Source: Oceanispirochaeta sp. M1 (GTDB taxonomy: Bacteria > Spirochaetota > Spirochaetia > DSM-2461). Taken from it: a DNA stretch of 64,000 nucleotides. The stretch's first letter is position 1. The number at the start of each line of letters is the position of its first letter. A model generated the notes under the pieces. It had not been told where the DNA came from. It saw only the letters and a program-made list of their open reading frames with translations, and made no database searches. This document shows positions 24,709 through 32,602 of this stretch, one piece after another. The translations under genes and the position numbers were made by a program. The stretch covers positions 1-64,000 of the forward strand of contig NZ_QQPQ01000010.1 in the NCBI RefSeq assembly GCF_003346715.1. The letters run 5' to 3'.

Positions 24709-25872
24709 TCAGGGTTTGTACAGAAATAGATCTGTGTATCCGGAATCCCGGAAGCGGTAGGAAAGAACACCTGTTTCATCACGCGTAAGGGGTCCAATAA
24801 GCAGTTTATAAAGGGACAACCCATTCTTCTGTTCTGTCCAGACAATCATGGGATAACGGGCTTCAATCGCCTCGATCTCACTGTAAATACTTTCAGCAGT
24901 ACTGTAGGCACCAAGCTGAATATAGGAGGAGCCGTTATTTAGCTGACTGACAATATAATCTTCCAGAGTCTCCCGGTCTACAAGAACGGGAACAATCTCA
25001 TCGCTCTCCTCTTTACTGACTATGGGCTGCGTGGGAGGTCTGAAATCTGAAGGGGTCAGAAAGTAGATGACATTATCACCTGCCGGCAGGATAGTATCAC
25101 TCAACTCCTCCACAGCACTCAGATCCAGTGTTTCTTCGGGTGCCCCTGCAAGAGTTTCGGGAGATAGTACGGGAATGTCTTCCTCTACTGGAGCAAAAGC
25201 AGGCACATCGTCACTCTCTTCCATGGCTGCGACAGGAATGACCTCTTCCAAAATAATATCTTCATGTATTTCCGCCTCGGGGCTGCCTCTGTCCACTCTC
25301 AGATTATCTCCGGGGATAGGAACGGGAACAGGCTCATCATAAGAGAGACCGGGAGCCGTTGTAAAATCTTCTCCGGCTTCGGGAATGGCCTCTTCAGGAA
25401 CTGTTTTATCGGAAACTACGGTCTCCAGGACCTCTTCATCAGGAACTGTCACTCCAGGATTTATATCAGGGTCAACACTTTTAAACTCATCATATTCACT
25501 TCTGATGCCGCTTTCGGCAACCTGCACCTGGACAGAAATCACCTGACCGGAGGAAAGAGAGAGAGCCTTGCCCGCATCTTCACTGAGAACCAGAAAAACA
25601 CCCGGACGAGGTGCTCTTTTAACAATCGTAACTTCCACGGTCTTATTATTCTGCGGATTTGTTACAAGGATCACCGTATTTCTGGTAAAAGAACTTGAGG
25701 CTCCCGCCAGGGGTACATCATCTACAAAGTTAACAAACTCTGAAGCATCCACCGCAGCATCCCCCGACCAGGTAGGCTGAGCCGTAAGAGGTGCTGTAAT
25801 TCCTGAAAATATCAGGAGAGATAATAAAACTCTTTGAAGAAGTGAATTTCCCATGTTGAAGCGTTTAAACAT
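24709..25872 (-). CDS. Secreted SPOR-domain protein with RlpA-like N-terminal domain
   Basis: A 387-residue protein starting at ATG 25872 (AGGAG 7 nt upstream). A signal peptide ends at PLTAQ. Residues about 40-115 resemble the double-psi barrel of RlpA (SSFTRNTVILVTNPQNNKTVEV, then LSEDAGKALSL). A long acidic Pro/Glu-rich linker (about 120-290) leads to a C-terminal SPOR domain (YIQLGAYSTAESIYSEI...LYKLLIGPLTRDE), which binds denuded glycan at division sites. The RlpA catalytic aspartate and histidine are not clear, so it may only bind peptidoglycan. Confidence 0.8.
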   Translation of the reverse strand: MFKRFNMGNSLLQRVLLSLLIFSGITAPLTAQPTWSGDAAVDASEFVNFVDDVPLAGASSSFTRNTVILVTNPQNNKTVEVTIVKRAPRPGVFLVLSEDAGKALSLSSGQVISVQVQVAESGIRSEYDEFKSVDPDINPGVTVPDEEVLETVVSDKTVPEEAIPEAGEDFTTAPGLSYDEPVPVPIPGDNLRVDRGSPEAEIHEDIILEEVIPVAAMEESDDVPAFAPVEEDIPVLSPETLAGAPEETLDLSAVEELSDTILPAGDNVIYFLTPSDFRPPTQPIVSKEESDEIVPVLVDRETLEDYIVSQLNNGSSYIQLGAYSTAESIYSEIEAIEARYPMIVWTEQKNGLSLYKLLIGPLTRDETGVLSYRFRDSGYTDLFLYKP

Positions 25873-25886
25873 TTTACTCTCCTCGA

Positions 25887-26336
25887 TTACCATAGTTCTC
25901 CCACCAGCATTTCACACAGACGGGTTCCCAGAACCGTATATAGTTCTTCATGATTTTGATATAGATTCTCATAATCTGAAACTGATATCTGTGATTCTTC
26001 CAGAATCGTCATATCTGAAATCTTTATAAGTCGTCCCTTCAGTCCGGATTCATCAAGTTTCCAGTCAATGGCAAAGTCAGAATCTGTCTTTACAGACATT
26101 TTTTTGATTCCTTCCAGATCCATATCTGTATTATCGGAAAAGACAATACAGCCTCTGTTAAACAGAACATCCATGATTCCCGCTTCTGCGGACTGACTAC
26201 TCTGTTTTACTTCCTCCTCTGAATTTTCTCCAGGAGACGGAGAGTGTACAAGAACGGTCCGGGCCGAAACCGGAACCAGAATCAATGCGGAAAAAATACA
26301 TATCAATACAGTTTTTTTAAAAGAACTTGTTTTCAT
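25887..26336 (-). CDS. Secreted protein of unknown function upstream of the SPOR gene
   Basis: A 149-residue protein with signal peptide (LILVPVSA then RTVLVH) and a good GGGAG ribosome site. The mature protein is a mixed alpha/beta domain with no motif I recognise. It contains VLFNRGCIVFSDNTDMDL, with a lone cysteine, and a helical end. Its stop is 14 nt before the SPOR gene start, so it shares an operon with that gene and the TylF-like gene. Probably periplasmic. Confidence 0.65.
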   Translation of the reverse strand: MKTSSFKKTVLICIFSALILVPVSARTVLVHSPSPGENSEEEVKQSSQSAEAGIMDVLFNRGCIVFSDNTDMDLEGIKKMSVKTDSDFAIDWKLDESGLKGRLIKISDMTILEESQISVSDYENLYQNHEELYTVLGTRLCEMLVGELW

Positions 26337-26425
26337 TTATAACTCCCGGTGTCCAAAAGTCACCTCGATTTTTCATATTATCGGCGGATTAAAAAAGAAA
26401 AGGAAGTGTTTTTTCAAATGGTATA

Positions 26426-26454
26426 TTAACGAATGTAGGGGACTGTGTTATTCT
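26426..26454 (+). promoter_or_regulatory. Putative promoter of the dehydratase operon, placed for a leaderless transcript
   Basis: TTAACG (26426-26431), a 17-nt spacer and TATTCT (26449-26454) lie seven bases before the GTG at 26462. The boxes are weaker than in the other cases, but no Shine-Dalgarno precedes the GTG. Confidence 0.35.
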
Positions 26455-26461
26455 AATTTCC

Positions 26462-27940
26462 GTGAGCAACAAAAAAGGGAACAGAATCTTCATCATCGGA
26501 GCCGGTTTTGCCGGTGAAAACATAGCGCTGGAAATAAGCAACAAGAACCATACAGGTGAAGTTGTGGCCTTTCTGGATGATGATCCGAAAAAAATCGGTA
26601 CAAAAATAAGAAATATACCAGTTCTCGGTCCTATAAAGGAATTCGCAGGAATACTGCGGACGACTCCTGCTGATGAGGCTATCATAGCCATCCCCACGGC
26701 CGACAGAAAAGAATTGAGCATAATCTACCGCATCCTCAGTAAAGCTGAATTCAACAGAATCAGGATTCTTCCGAATATTTCACAGATAGTTAACGGCCAT
26801 GCCCACCTTATTCAGGCCAGGGATATTAACCCGGAAGACCTTTTAAGCCGTAATCCGGTAGTGATTGATCTCGTAGAAAGCCTCTCCTATCTAAGGGGAA
26901 AAAGAGTTCTGATTACAGGAGCCGGCGGAAGTATCGGAAGCGAGCTCTCCCGTCAGCTTCTTTCAGGTGGAGCCGAACGTCTCTACCTTTTGGGTCATGG
27001 CGAAAACAGTATCTACAGAATCAACAAAGAACTGAGACTGCTGCAGGAAGGGGGGGTTGGAGAAAAAGCAACGGTCGTCCCTGTGATTGGAGACCTTCAG
27101 GATGCGGAATTCACAAATTTTATCCTGAAACGCCTTAAGGCTGATGTTATTTTTCACTGTGCCGCTCACAAACATGTTCCTATGATGGAACACAACCCTG
27201 TAGAAGCGGTCAGAAATAATGTATTCGGTACCTACAATCTTTTAAAAGCAGCAGAAGCAGCGGGAACAGAAAAACTGGTTCTCATATCTACAGACAAAGC
27301 GGTTAATCCCTCCTGTATCTACGGAGTCACAAAAAGGATTGCCGAAATGCTGGTTCTTGAAGAACGCAAAAAAGGGCAGGACTTTATGGTGGTCCGCTTT
27401 GGCAATGTACTTGGATCAAGGGGCAGCATAATTCCCCTGTTCAAGGAACAGATTCTCGCTGGCGGTCCCCTCACAGTGACCCACCCGGAAACAACACGTT
27501 ACTTTATGACAATACCCGAAGCATCTTCCCTGGTACTCAAAGCAGGGGGTGTGGGTGAGAATCGCGGACTCTATGTCCTTGATATGGGAGAACCCCTCAA
27601 GATTCTGGAGCTGGCTAAACAGATGATCCACTTCTATGGATTCAAAGAAGAGGATATTCCCATCTCCTATATCGGGATGAGACCGGGAGAAAAGGTGAGT
27701 GAAAGACTGTGGAGCGATGGAGAAGAGCCGTCTCAGACTGAATACGCCCGTATTTTCAAGGTTAAATCTGAACCACTCCCTATTCCCCTAACTCAGCTGA
27801 TAGGCGAAGTTGCACCGGTCTGTTTCAGAACAGACAGCAATACGGACAACTCCCTTTACAGAAATAGAAAAGCACTCAGATCTGTTCTGAAAAAATACTT
27901 TCCAGGAATGAGGATACCCGATGATGAACCTGAGTACTGA
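26462..27940 (+). CDS. Soluble CapD/PglF-type nucleotide-sugar 4,6-dehydratase
   Basis: A 492-residue protein of the family that makes UDP-4-keto-6-deoxy sugars for surface glycans. An N-terminal Rossmann domain (IIGAGFAGENIALEI) is followed by the dehydrogenase domain with ITGAGGSIGSELSRQL near residue 151, LISTDKAVNPS and YGVTKRIAE (Y-x3-K). Most PglF/CapD proteins carry four N-terminal membrane helices; here they are missing and the protein begins right at the first Rossmann domain, from a GTG with no ribosome site. It is the first gene of an operon running to 32510 with overlapping genes. Confidence 0.87.
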   Translation: MSNKKGNRIFIIGAGFAGENIALEISNKNHTGEVVAFLDDDPKKIGTKIRNIPVLGPIKEFAGILRTTPADEAIIAIPTADRKELSIIYRILSKAEFNRIRILPNISQIVNGHAHLIQARDINPEDLLSRNPVVIDLVESLSYLRGKRVLITGAGGSIGSELSRQLLSGGAERLYLLGHGENSIYRINKELRLLQEGGVGEKATVVPVIGDLQDAEFTNFILKRLKADVIFHCAAHKHVPMMEHNPVEAVRNNVFGTYNLLKAAEAAGTEKLVLISTDKAVNPSCIYGVTKRIAEMLVLEERKKGQDFMVVRFGNVLGSRGSIIPLFKEQILAGGPLTVTHPETTRYFMTIPEASSLVLKAGGVGENRGLYVLDMGEPLKILELAKQMIHFYGFKEEDIPISYIGMRPGEKVSERLWSDGEEPSQTEYARIFKVKSEPLPIPLTQLIGEVAPVCFRTDSNTDNSLYRNRKALRSVLKKYFPGMRIPDDEPEY

Positions 27941-29114
27941 GACAATTCCCTTTGCACGCCCTTCTCTGGGTAAAGAGGAGGAGGATGCAGTTCTCAGAGT
28001 CATGAGAAGCGGCTGGCTCACCACAGGTGCCGAGGCTCTTGCATTCGAAAAGGAATTTGAGACCTATACGGGAGCCACCCATGCACTGGCAGTCAACTCA
28101 GCCACCGCAGGACTGCATCTTGTACTTGAAGCACTGGGTCTGAAACCCGGAGATAAAGTACTGGTTCCCACCTATACCTTTACAGCCTCTGCCGAAGTGA
28201 TCCGCTACTGCGGAGCTGATCCTGTTTTTGTTGATCCTGCAGAAGGCAGCATGAATATGGACCCCGCAGAATGTGAAAAAATAATCAGGGCTCTCCAGAA
28301 AGAGGGTTCAGCCATAAAAGGGATCATGGCCGTTCATATAGCCGGAGACCCTGAATTTCTTGAAGAGCTCTGGACCTTGAGCCGAAAATACAATCTCTTT
28401 CTGATAGAAGATGCGGCCCACTGTTTCCCTGTGAATTCCGAAAGAGGGATGATAGGGACCTGGACCGATGCGGCTGTCTACTCGTTCTACGCCAATAAGA
28501 CAATTACAACAGGTGAAGGCGGAATGGTCGTCACAGGCAGTGAAAAGATAAGAGATCGAGTCAACGTCATGAGACTCCATGGAATCAACAAAGCTGTGTG
28601 GGCAAGGTATACAGAAACAGGAGCCCCCTGGGAATATGATGTCATAGCCCCGGGTTTCAAATACAATATGAGCGATATGGCAGCAGCCATCGGAAGAGTA
28701 CAGCTCAGACGTGCTGTGGAATTTCTTAATAAGAGAAAAGAGGCGGCACAGACTTATCTGAATATCCTGGGTAATTCAGAAGTATCGGAGCTGCTGGACC
28801 TTCCCCGCTGGAAAGAAGATCATGCCTGGCATCTTTTTATAATTACCCTGAAACTTGAAAAACTCAACATCAGCCGGAATGATTTTATCCGGATGCTCAA
28901 TGAAAGGGGAGTAGGAACATCGGTACACTTCAAACCCCTCCATATGATGAGCTACTATAAAAAATACTATTCACTGAAGGAAGAAGACTATCCGCTCTCT
29001 TCAGAGTTGTACCGGAGAGTTGTCAGCCTGCCTCTTTTTCCCGATATGAGCAGAGAACAGATTCAGAGAGTCTGTGAAACAGTCATTGATCTGCTTAAGG
29101 CCGGAATGAGTTAA
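27921..29114 (+). CDS. DegT/DnrJ/EryC1/StrS family PLP aminotransferase
   Basis: This 397-residue enzyme family transaminates keto sugars with glutamate, the step after a 4,6-dehydratase. Motifs: SGWLTTG, PTYTFTASAEVI, EDAAHCFP, and the PLP lysine in YSFYANKTITTGEGGMV (about residue 193). C-terminal HLFIITLK and SVHFKPLH are also typical. The start overlaps the dehydratase gene by 20 nt, and its stop shares TAATG with the next gene. With the dehydratase it could make an amino-deoxy sugar nucleotide; no glycosyltransferase is in the operon. Confidence 0.9.
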   Translation: MMNLSTETIPFARPSLGKEEEDAVLRVMRSGWLTTGAEALAFEKEFETYTGATHALAVNSATAGLHLVLEALGLKPGDKVLVPTYTFTASAEVIRYCGADPVFVDPAEGSMNMDPAECEKIIRALQKEGSAIKGIMAVHIAGDPEFLEELWTLSRKYNLFLIEDAAHCFPVNSERGMIGTWTDAAVYSFYANKTITTGEGGMVVTGSEKIRDRVNVMRLHGINKAVWARYTETGAPWEYDVIAPGFKYNMSDMAAAIGRVQLRRAVEFLNKRKEAAQTYLNILGNSEVSELLDLPRWKEDHAWHLFIITLKLEKLNISRNDFIRMLNERGVGTSVHFKPLHMMSYYKKYYSLKEEDYPLSSELYRRVVSLPLFPDMSREQIQRVCETVIDLLKAGMS

Positions 29115-31153
29115 TGAGTGAAGATAAATTCAGGAACAGGCTTGCCGGACAGGTCCGTTTCCCCGAAGATATCTCCTCAAAAAAAATGGTTTATGCCCTT
29201 CAGCTCAGAGCTCAGAAGGCTCCGGGAATACTGAAAGAGATAAACCTTCCCCGCCTTCCTTCGCATATAAATTTTTTTAAAGCCGAAGATATCCCCGGAA
29301 AAAACATCCTCCCCTACCCTGATGAAGAGATTCCCCTCCTGGTGGAGGATGAAATTCTTTATAAAGGTCAGGCTGTCGGCTTACTGACCGGCCCGGACCC
29401 GGATGAGCTTTTTAAAATAAGACAGCAGATCGAAATTGTCATCAGCCCTACTCCGAAATTCCCGCCCTATCAGATGCGGGATCGCCGGGCATGTCCGGCG
29501 GAAAAAAGAATCCAGAAAGGCTCCACTCTCAGGGGCCTTGAAAAAGCTGATTCCATACTGCAAGGCAGTTTTACCCTGACCATACCTGAAGTTCCCGTCT
29601 ATCCCAGACAGGGAGTCTACTGCAGCAAGGAGGGAGGAACCTATGTTCTCCATCTTCACAGCCAGTGGCCCTCATTGCTCAGGAAGCTCTGTGCTCAGGC
29701 AGCCGGCATCAGCAGAAAACAGGTTGAAATGCATTTCAATCCCGCAGGAAGAACATGGGACTCCCATATATGGCAGTCAATCCCCACAGCGGCACTGGCT
29801 GTCTGTGCTACAAGTATACTCCGACAACCGGTCAAACTTATTTCGGAAAACGAAGAGCGGTATAAAAAAGAGATCCGCTACAGCTATACCGCCGGCATAG
29901 ATTCCGGCGGCCGCCTGACAGCTCTTGAGGCCGAAATCCATCTGAATGCCGGAGCCTACGGTTGTTTCTCATCAGAAGTTGTCACACGGCTCTGTCTTGG
30001 AGCAGCGGGTCTTTATCAGTGCCGTCATATGGATATTAAAGTTAAGAGTTTTAAAAGCAATACTCCCCCCTGGCTGCCCCTGAGTACCTGGGGACTGGCT
30101 CAGGGAGCCTTCGGTATAGAGATGCTGGCCAATTATATTGCGGTTGAAAGCGGACATGATCCTGCCATCTGGCGCTGTCAGAACCTCTCTTCCAAGGGGA
30201 ATTTGAACACAACAATGGGAAAGATTCGCCAGACTCCGCCTCTTGCCGATATGATCAAATCACTTACTGAAGCCTCGGATTACACCAGAAAACATGCCGT
30301 TTCAAGACAGATCCGGACTAATAAAACCATCCTCGAAATAACACCCTCGGGATTCACCGGCATAGGGATGGCCGCCAGCCGTCAGGGTTATGAGTTTCTC
30401 AGCAGAGACAAACTTCTTACGGCAGCGTCTGTATCCGCGACTCTGCAGATAGAGGGAAACCTTGATGTACAGCTAGGAACAGTCCCCGCTTCTCCGGGAA
30501 TCCTGGCCATCTGGAAGAAAAATATTTCAAGCGCCCTCAGTATTGAAGAAGACCAGATCAATCTGATTCAGGATCGTCCCGATGAACACAGCTTTAACGG
30601 TCCGGCCTGTCTGTCCCGGAATGTCATTGTATTTACCCGGCTCATAGATCAATGCTGCTCCATAATTCAGAAAAAACGTTTCCGTGAGGGACTTCCCATT
30701 ACTGAAACTAGATCATATAGAAGACGTACCGCAAATGAATGGAATGAAAAGGAGATGATAGGCCATCCCTTCTCAAACCCATCCTGGGGTTGTGCGGTTG
30801 TGGAAGTATCATTATATACGGCTACAAAAGAGATCATGATTCCCAGGATCTGGCTGAGCATACACTGTGGAACCTTGCTTGATCCTCCGGCAGCCCGCTC
30901 CTTTGTAGAGGCCGAAGTGCGCCTGGCACTGACTCAGTGCATGGAGAAACAGGCAATCAAACCGAGTCTCTTCCCGGAACTCCACCTTCAATTTGAAGAG
31001 GACAGTAAAAAAACGACCCCTCCGGGCGGCCTCGAAGGTCTGGCTCTGGGAACCATACCCCCCGCCTTTATTCAGGCAGTTTCCCAGGCATCGGGAATAT
31101 CCATTACAGGTCTGCCGGTAAACTCAGCATCCCTGCTGTCAGGAGGCCTTTAA
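29114..31153 (+). CDS. Divergent xanthine-dehydrogenase-family molybdopterin subunit
   Basis: A 679-residue protein related to the large subunit of xanthine dehydrogenase and aldehyde oxidoreductase (usually 740-790). It has the N-terminal a/b hammerhead (YKGQAVGLLTGPD) and domains for the cofactor. The usual GGxFGxK cofactor loop reads PAGRTWDSH, and the RGFGxPQG loop reads STWGLAQGAFGIE. The C-terminal GxGE segment with the catalytic Glu is altered to GGLEGLALG. The fold is kept, but cofactor binding or activity is in doubt. It overlaps the genes on both sides (TAATG). Confidence 0.8.
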   Translation: MSEDKFRNRLAGQVRFPEDISSKKMVYALQLRAQKAPGILKEINLPRLPSHINFFKAEDIPGKNILPYPDEEIPLLVEDEILYKGQAVGLLTGPDPDELFKIRQQIEIVISPTPKFPPYQMRDRRACPAEKRIQKGSTLRGLEKADSILQGSFTLTIPEVPVYPRQGVYCSKEGGTYVLHLHSQWPSLLRKLCAQAAGISRKQVEMHFNPAGRTWDSHIWQSIPTAALAVCATSILRQPVKLISENEERYKKEIRYSYTAGIDSGGRLTALEAEIHLNAGAYGCFSSEVVTRLCLGAAGLYQCRHMDIKVKSFKSNTPPWLPLSTWGLAQGAFGIEMLANYIAVESGHDPAIWRCQNLSSKGNLNTTMGKIRQTPPLADMIKSLTEASDYTRKHAVSRQIRTNKTILEITPSGFTGIGMAASRQGYEFLSRDKLLTAASVSATLQIEGNLDVQLGTVPASPGILAIWKKNISSALSIEEDQINLIQDRPDEHSFNGPACLSRNVIVFTRLIDQCCSIIQKKRFREGLPITETRSYRRRTANEWNEKEMIGHPFSNPSWGCAVVEVSLYTATKEIMIPRIWLSIHCGTLLDPPAARSFVEAEVRLALTQCMEKQAIKPSLFPELHLQFEEDSKKTTPPGGLEGLALGTIPPAFIQAVSQASGISITGLPVNSASLLSGGL

Positions 31154-31626
31154 TGCTGATTCCTTTTACATTAAATTCAAAAGAGGTCAGTGTAGATGTA
31201 CCGGCCTATTTCAATCTTTCCGACGTACTGAGAGATGAGTTCGGCCTGAACGGGCTGAGAAATGCATGCGGCAAGGGATACTGCGGCCTCTGTTCGGTGG
31301 TTCTGGATGGAAAACTTGTCTATTCCTGCCTTATTCCTGTTTTTCAGATAAGAAACAGGGAAGTCATGACCATCGAAGGCTATGCAGAGACCGAAGAATT
31401 TGAAGATGTATACAGAGGGTTCAAGCAGGAAGGGGTTCATCTCTGTGATTTCTGTGCCCCCACAAGAACCCTTACAACAGGAATTCTTCTGGACCGCTAC
31501 AAACGCCCCGATGAAAGACAGCTCCAGGAGATTCTTACCACGGTAAACTGCAGCTGCACACCCTATGAAACCCTGAAATCCGGGATTTTGACAGCAGCAA
31601 GATTCAGACAACGGAGGCTCAAGTGA
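31153..31626 (+). CDS. 2Fe-2S subunit of a molybdenum-hydroxylase-like enzyme
   Basis: A 157-residue protein with the two [2Fe-2S] domains of the small subunit. The first is plant-ferredoxin-like: CGKGYCGLC near residues 39-47 with a further Cys at about 60. The second is helical: CDFC near residue 98 and CSC near 136, matching the usual CxxC and CxC. Unlike the Mo subunit, no cluster ligand is missing. The usual QCGYCTPG is CDFCAPT here. It carries electrons between the cofactor and FAD subunits. It overlaps neighbours at both ends. Confidence 0.9.
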   Translation: MLIPFTLNSKEVSVDVPAYFNLSDVLRDEFGLNGLRNACGKGYCGLCSVVLDGKLVYSCLIPVFQIRNREVMTIEGYAETEEFEDVYRGFKQEGVHLCDFCAPTRTLTTGILLDRYKRPDERQLQEILTTVNCSCTPYETLKSGILTAARFRQRRLK

Positions 31627-32510
31627 AAGAACACACAGCCTTTCATGTCCATATCCCCCAGAATATGACTGTTCTCCTGAATCTCTTTAACAAAGCACCG
31701 GGCTCGGTGATTATGGCGGGAGGTACACATCTGATGAATCATACCTTCAAGCCCGGATCGGAACATCACAGTATCCTGGCCATAAATCAGCTGGATGAAC
31801 TGAAGAAAGTAACAAGGACAGATCGTTATACCGAATTGGGAAGCTGTGTGACCATCAATGAGATGATTGATTCCCAGAGAGGCCAATCTTCGAAGCTGCT
31901 TATGGAGACTCTGCAGCATATGGGCCCCCATCCAATCAGAAATGTATCCACAATAGGCGGTAACCTCTGTATTTCCGACAGAAGAATGGATCTTTATCCC
32001 GTGCTCCTGCTGCTGGATTCCAGACTGGAACTGAGACATGTCAAAAGGAGACTGAACGGGCGGGCCTCCTATAAGTCAAAATGGATTCATATCAATACTT
32101 TTATATCTGCCGACGGGAGCCTGAACCTGGGTGAAGGAGAGCTGTTAAGCCGTATCCGCATACCCTTTTACGACGGCCGCGTCCACTTCCATCGGAAGGT
32201 GAATATTAAGGGAAACGATTTTTTCACCATCAATGCCCTGGCCTCCATGGATAAGGGTGTTCTCTCGGATATAAGGGTTGCCTTTACAAACGGCGGTCTT
32301 TTTATGATGCGCAGCAGAGATATGGAGGCCAATCTTATGGGCCGCCGCTTCCCCATGGGTCATAAGGATCTGGATGATATTATGGCGGATCTTTACAAGT
32401 ACTATAAAAAGCCGGAAAACCCCTACGAAGAATATCTGATGAACAGTCTTTTTCGTCAACTTCTTGAATCTCTGGCTGATCCGTCAGAATCCGGAGAAAT
32501 GCAGTTCTAA
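31623..32510 (+). CDS. FAD-binding subunit of a molybdenum-hydroxylase-like enzyme
   Basis: A 295-residue protein of the FAD_binding_5/CO-dehydrogenase medium-subunit family. The FAD contacts AGGTHLMN (about residue 32) and TIGGNLCIS (about residue 111) are visible, along with a C-terminal CO_deh_flav_C-like domain. It starts at GTG overlapping the previous stop. It completes a three-subunit enzyme like XDH, with order Mo-FeS-FAD. The last gene of the operon; dnaE has its own promoter after it. Confidence 0.87.
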   Translation: MKEHTAFHVHIPQNMTVLLNLFNKAPGSVIMAGGTHLMNHTFKPGSEHHSILAINQLDELKKVTRTDRYTELGSCVTINEMIDSQRGQSSKLLMETLQHMGPHPIRNVSTIGGNLCISDRRMDLYPVLLLLDSRLELRHVKRRLNGRASYKSKWIHINTFISADGSLNLGEGELLSRIRIPFYDGRVHFHRKVNIKGNDFFTINALASMDKGVLSDIRVAFTNGGLFMMRSRDMEANLMGRRFPMGHKDLDDIMADLYKYYKKPENPYEEYLMNSLFRQLLESLADPSESGEMQF

Positions 32511-32535
32511 AGAGACAAGTTCCGATCCCTTCTTC

Positions 32536-32565
32536 TTGCCAGGGATCAGGGCTCTGCACTATATT
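32536..32565 (+). promoter_or_regulatory. Promoter of dnaE
   Basis: -35 TTGCCA (32536-32541), 18-nt spacer and -10 TATATT (32560-32565). The dnaE start at 32603 has GGAGG upstream, so this transcript has a normal leader. Confidence 0.6.
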
Positions 32566-32602
32566 GATAAAATAAAATATGTAAAACTTCGGGAGGAGTT
32601 CC

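Noticed and set aside
29114-32510. Calling the trio a functional xanthine dehydrogenase
   Set aside because: The Mo subunit lacks the usual cofactor loops and no purine genes are near, so the substrate name is not supported.
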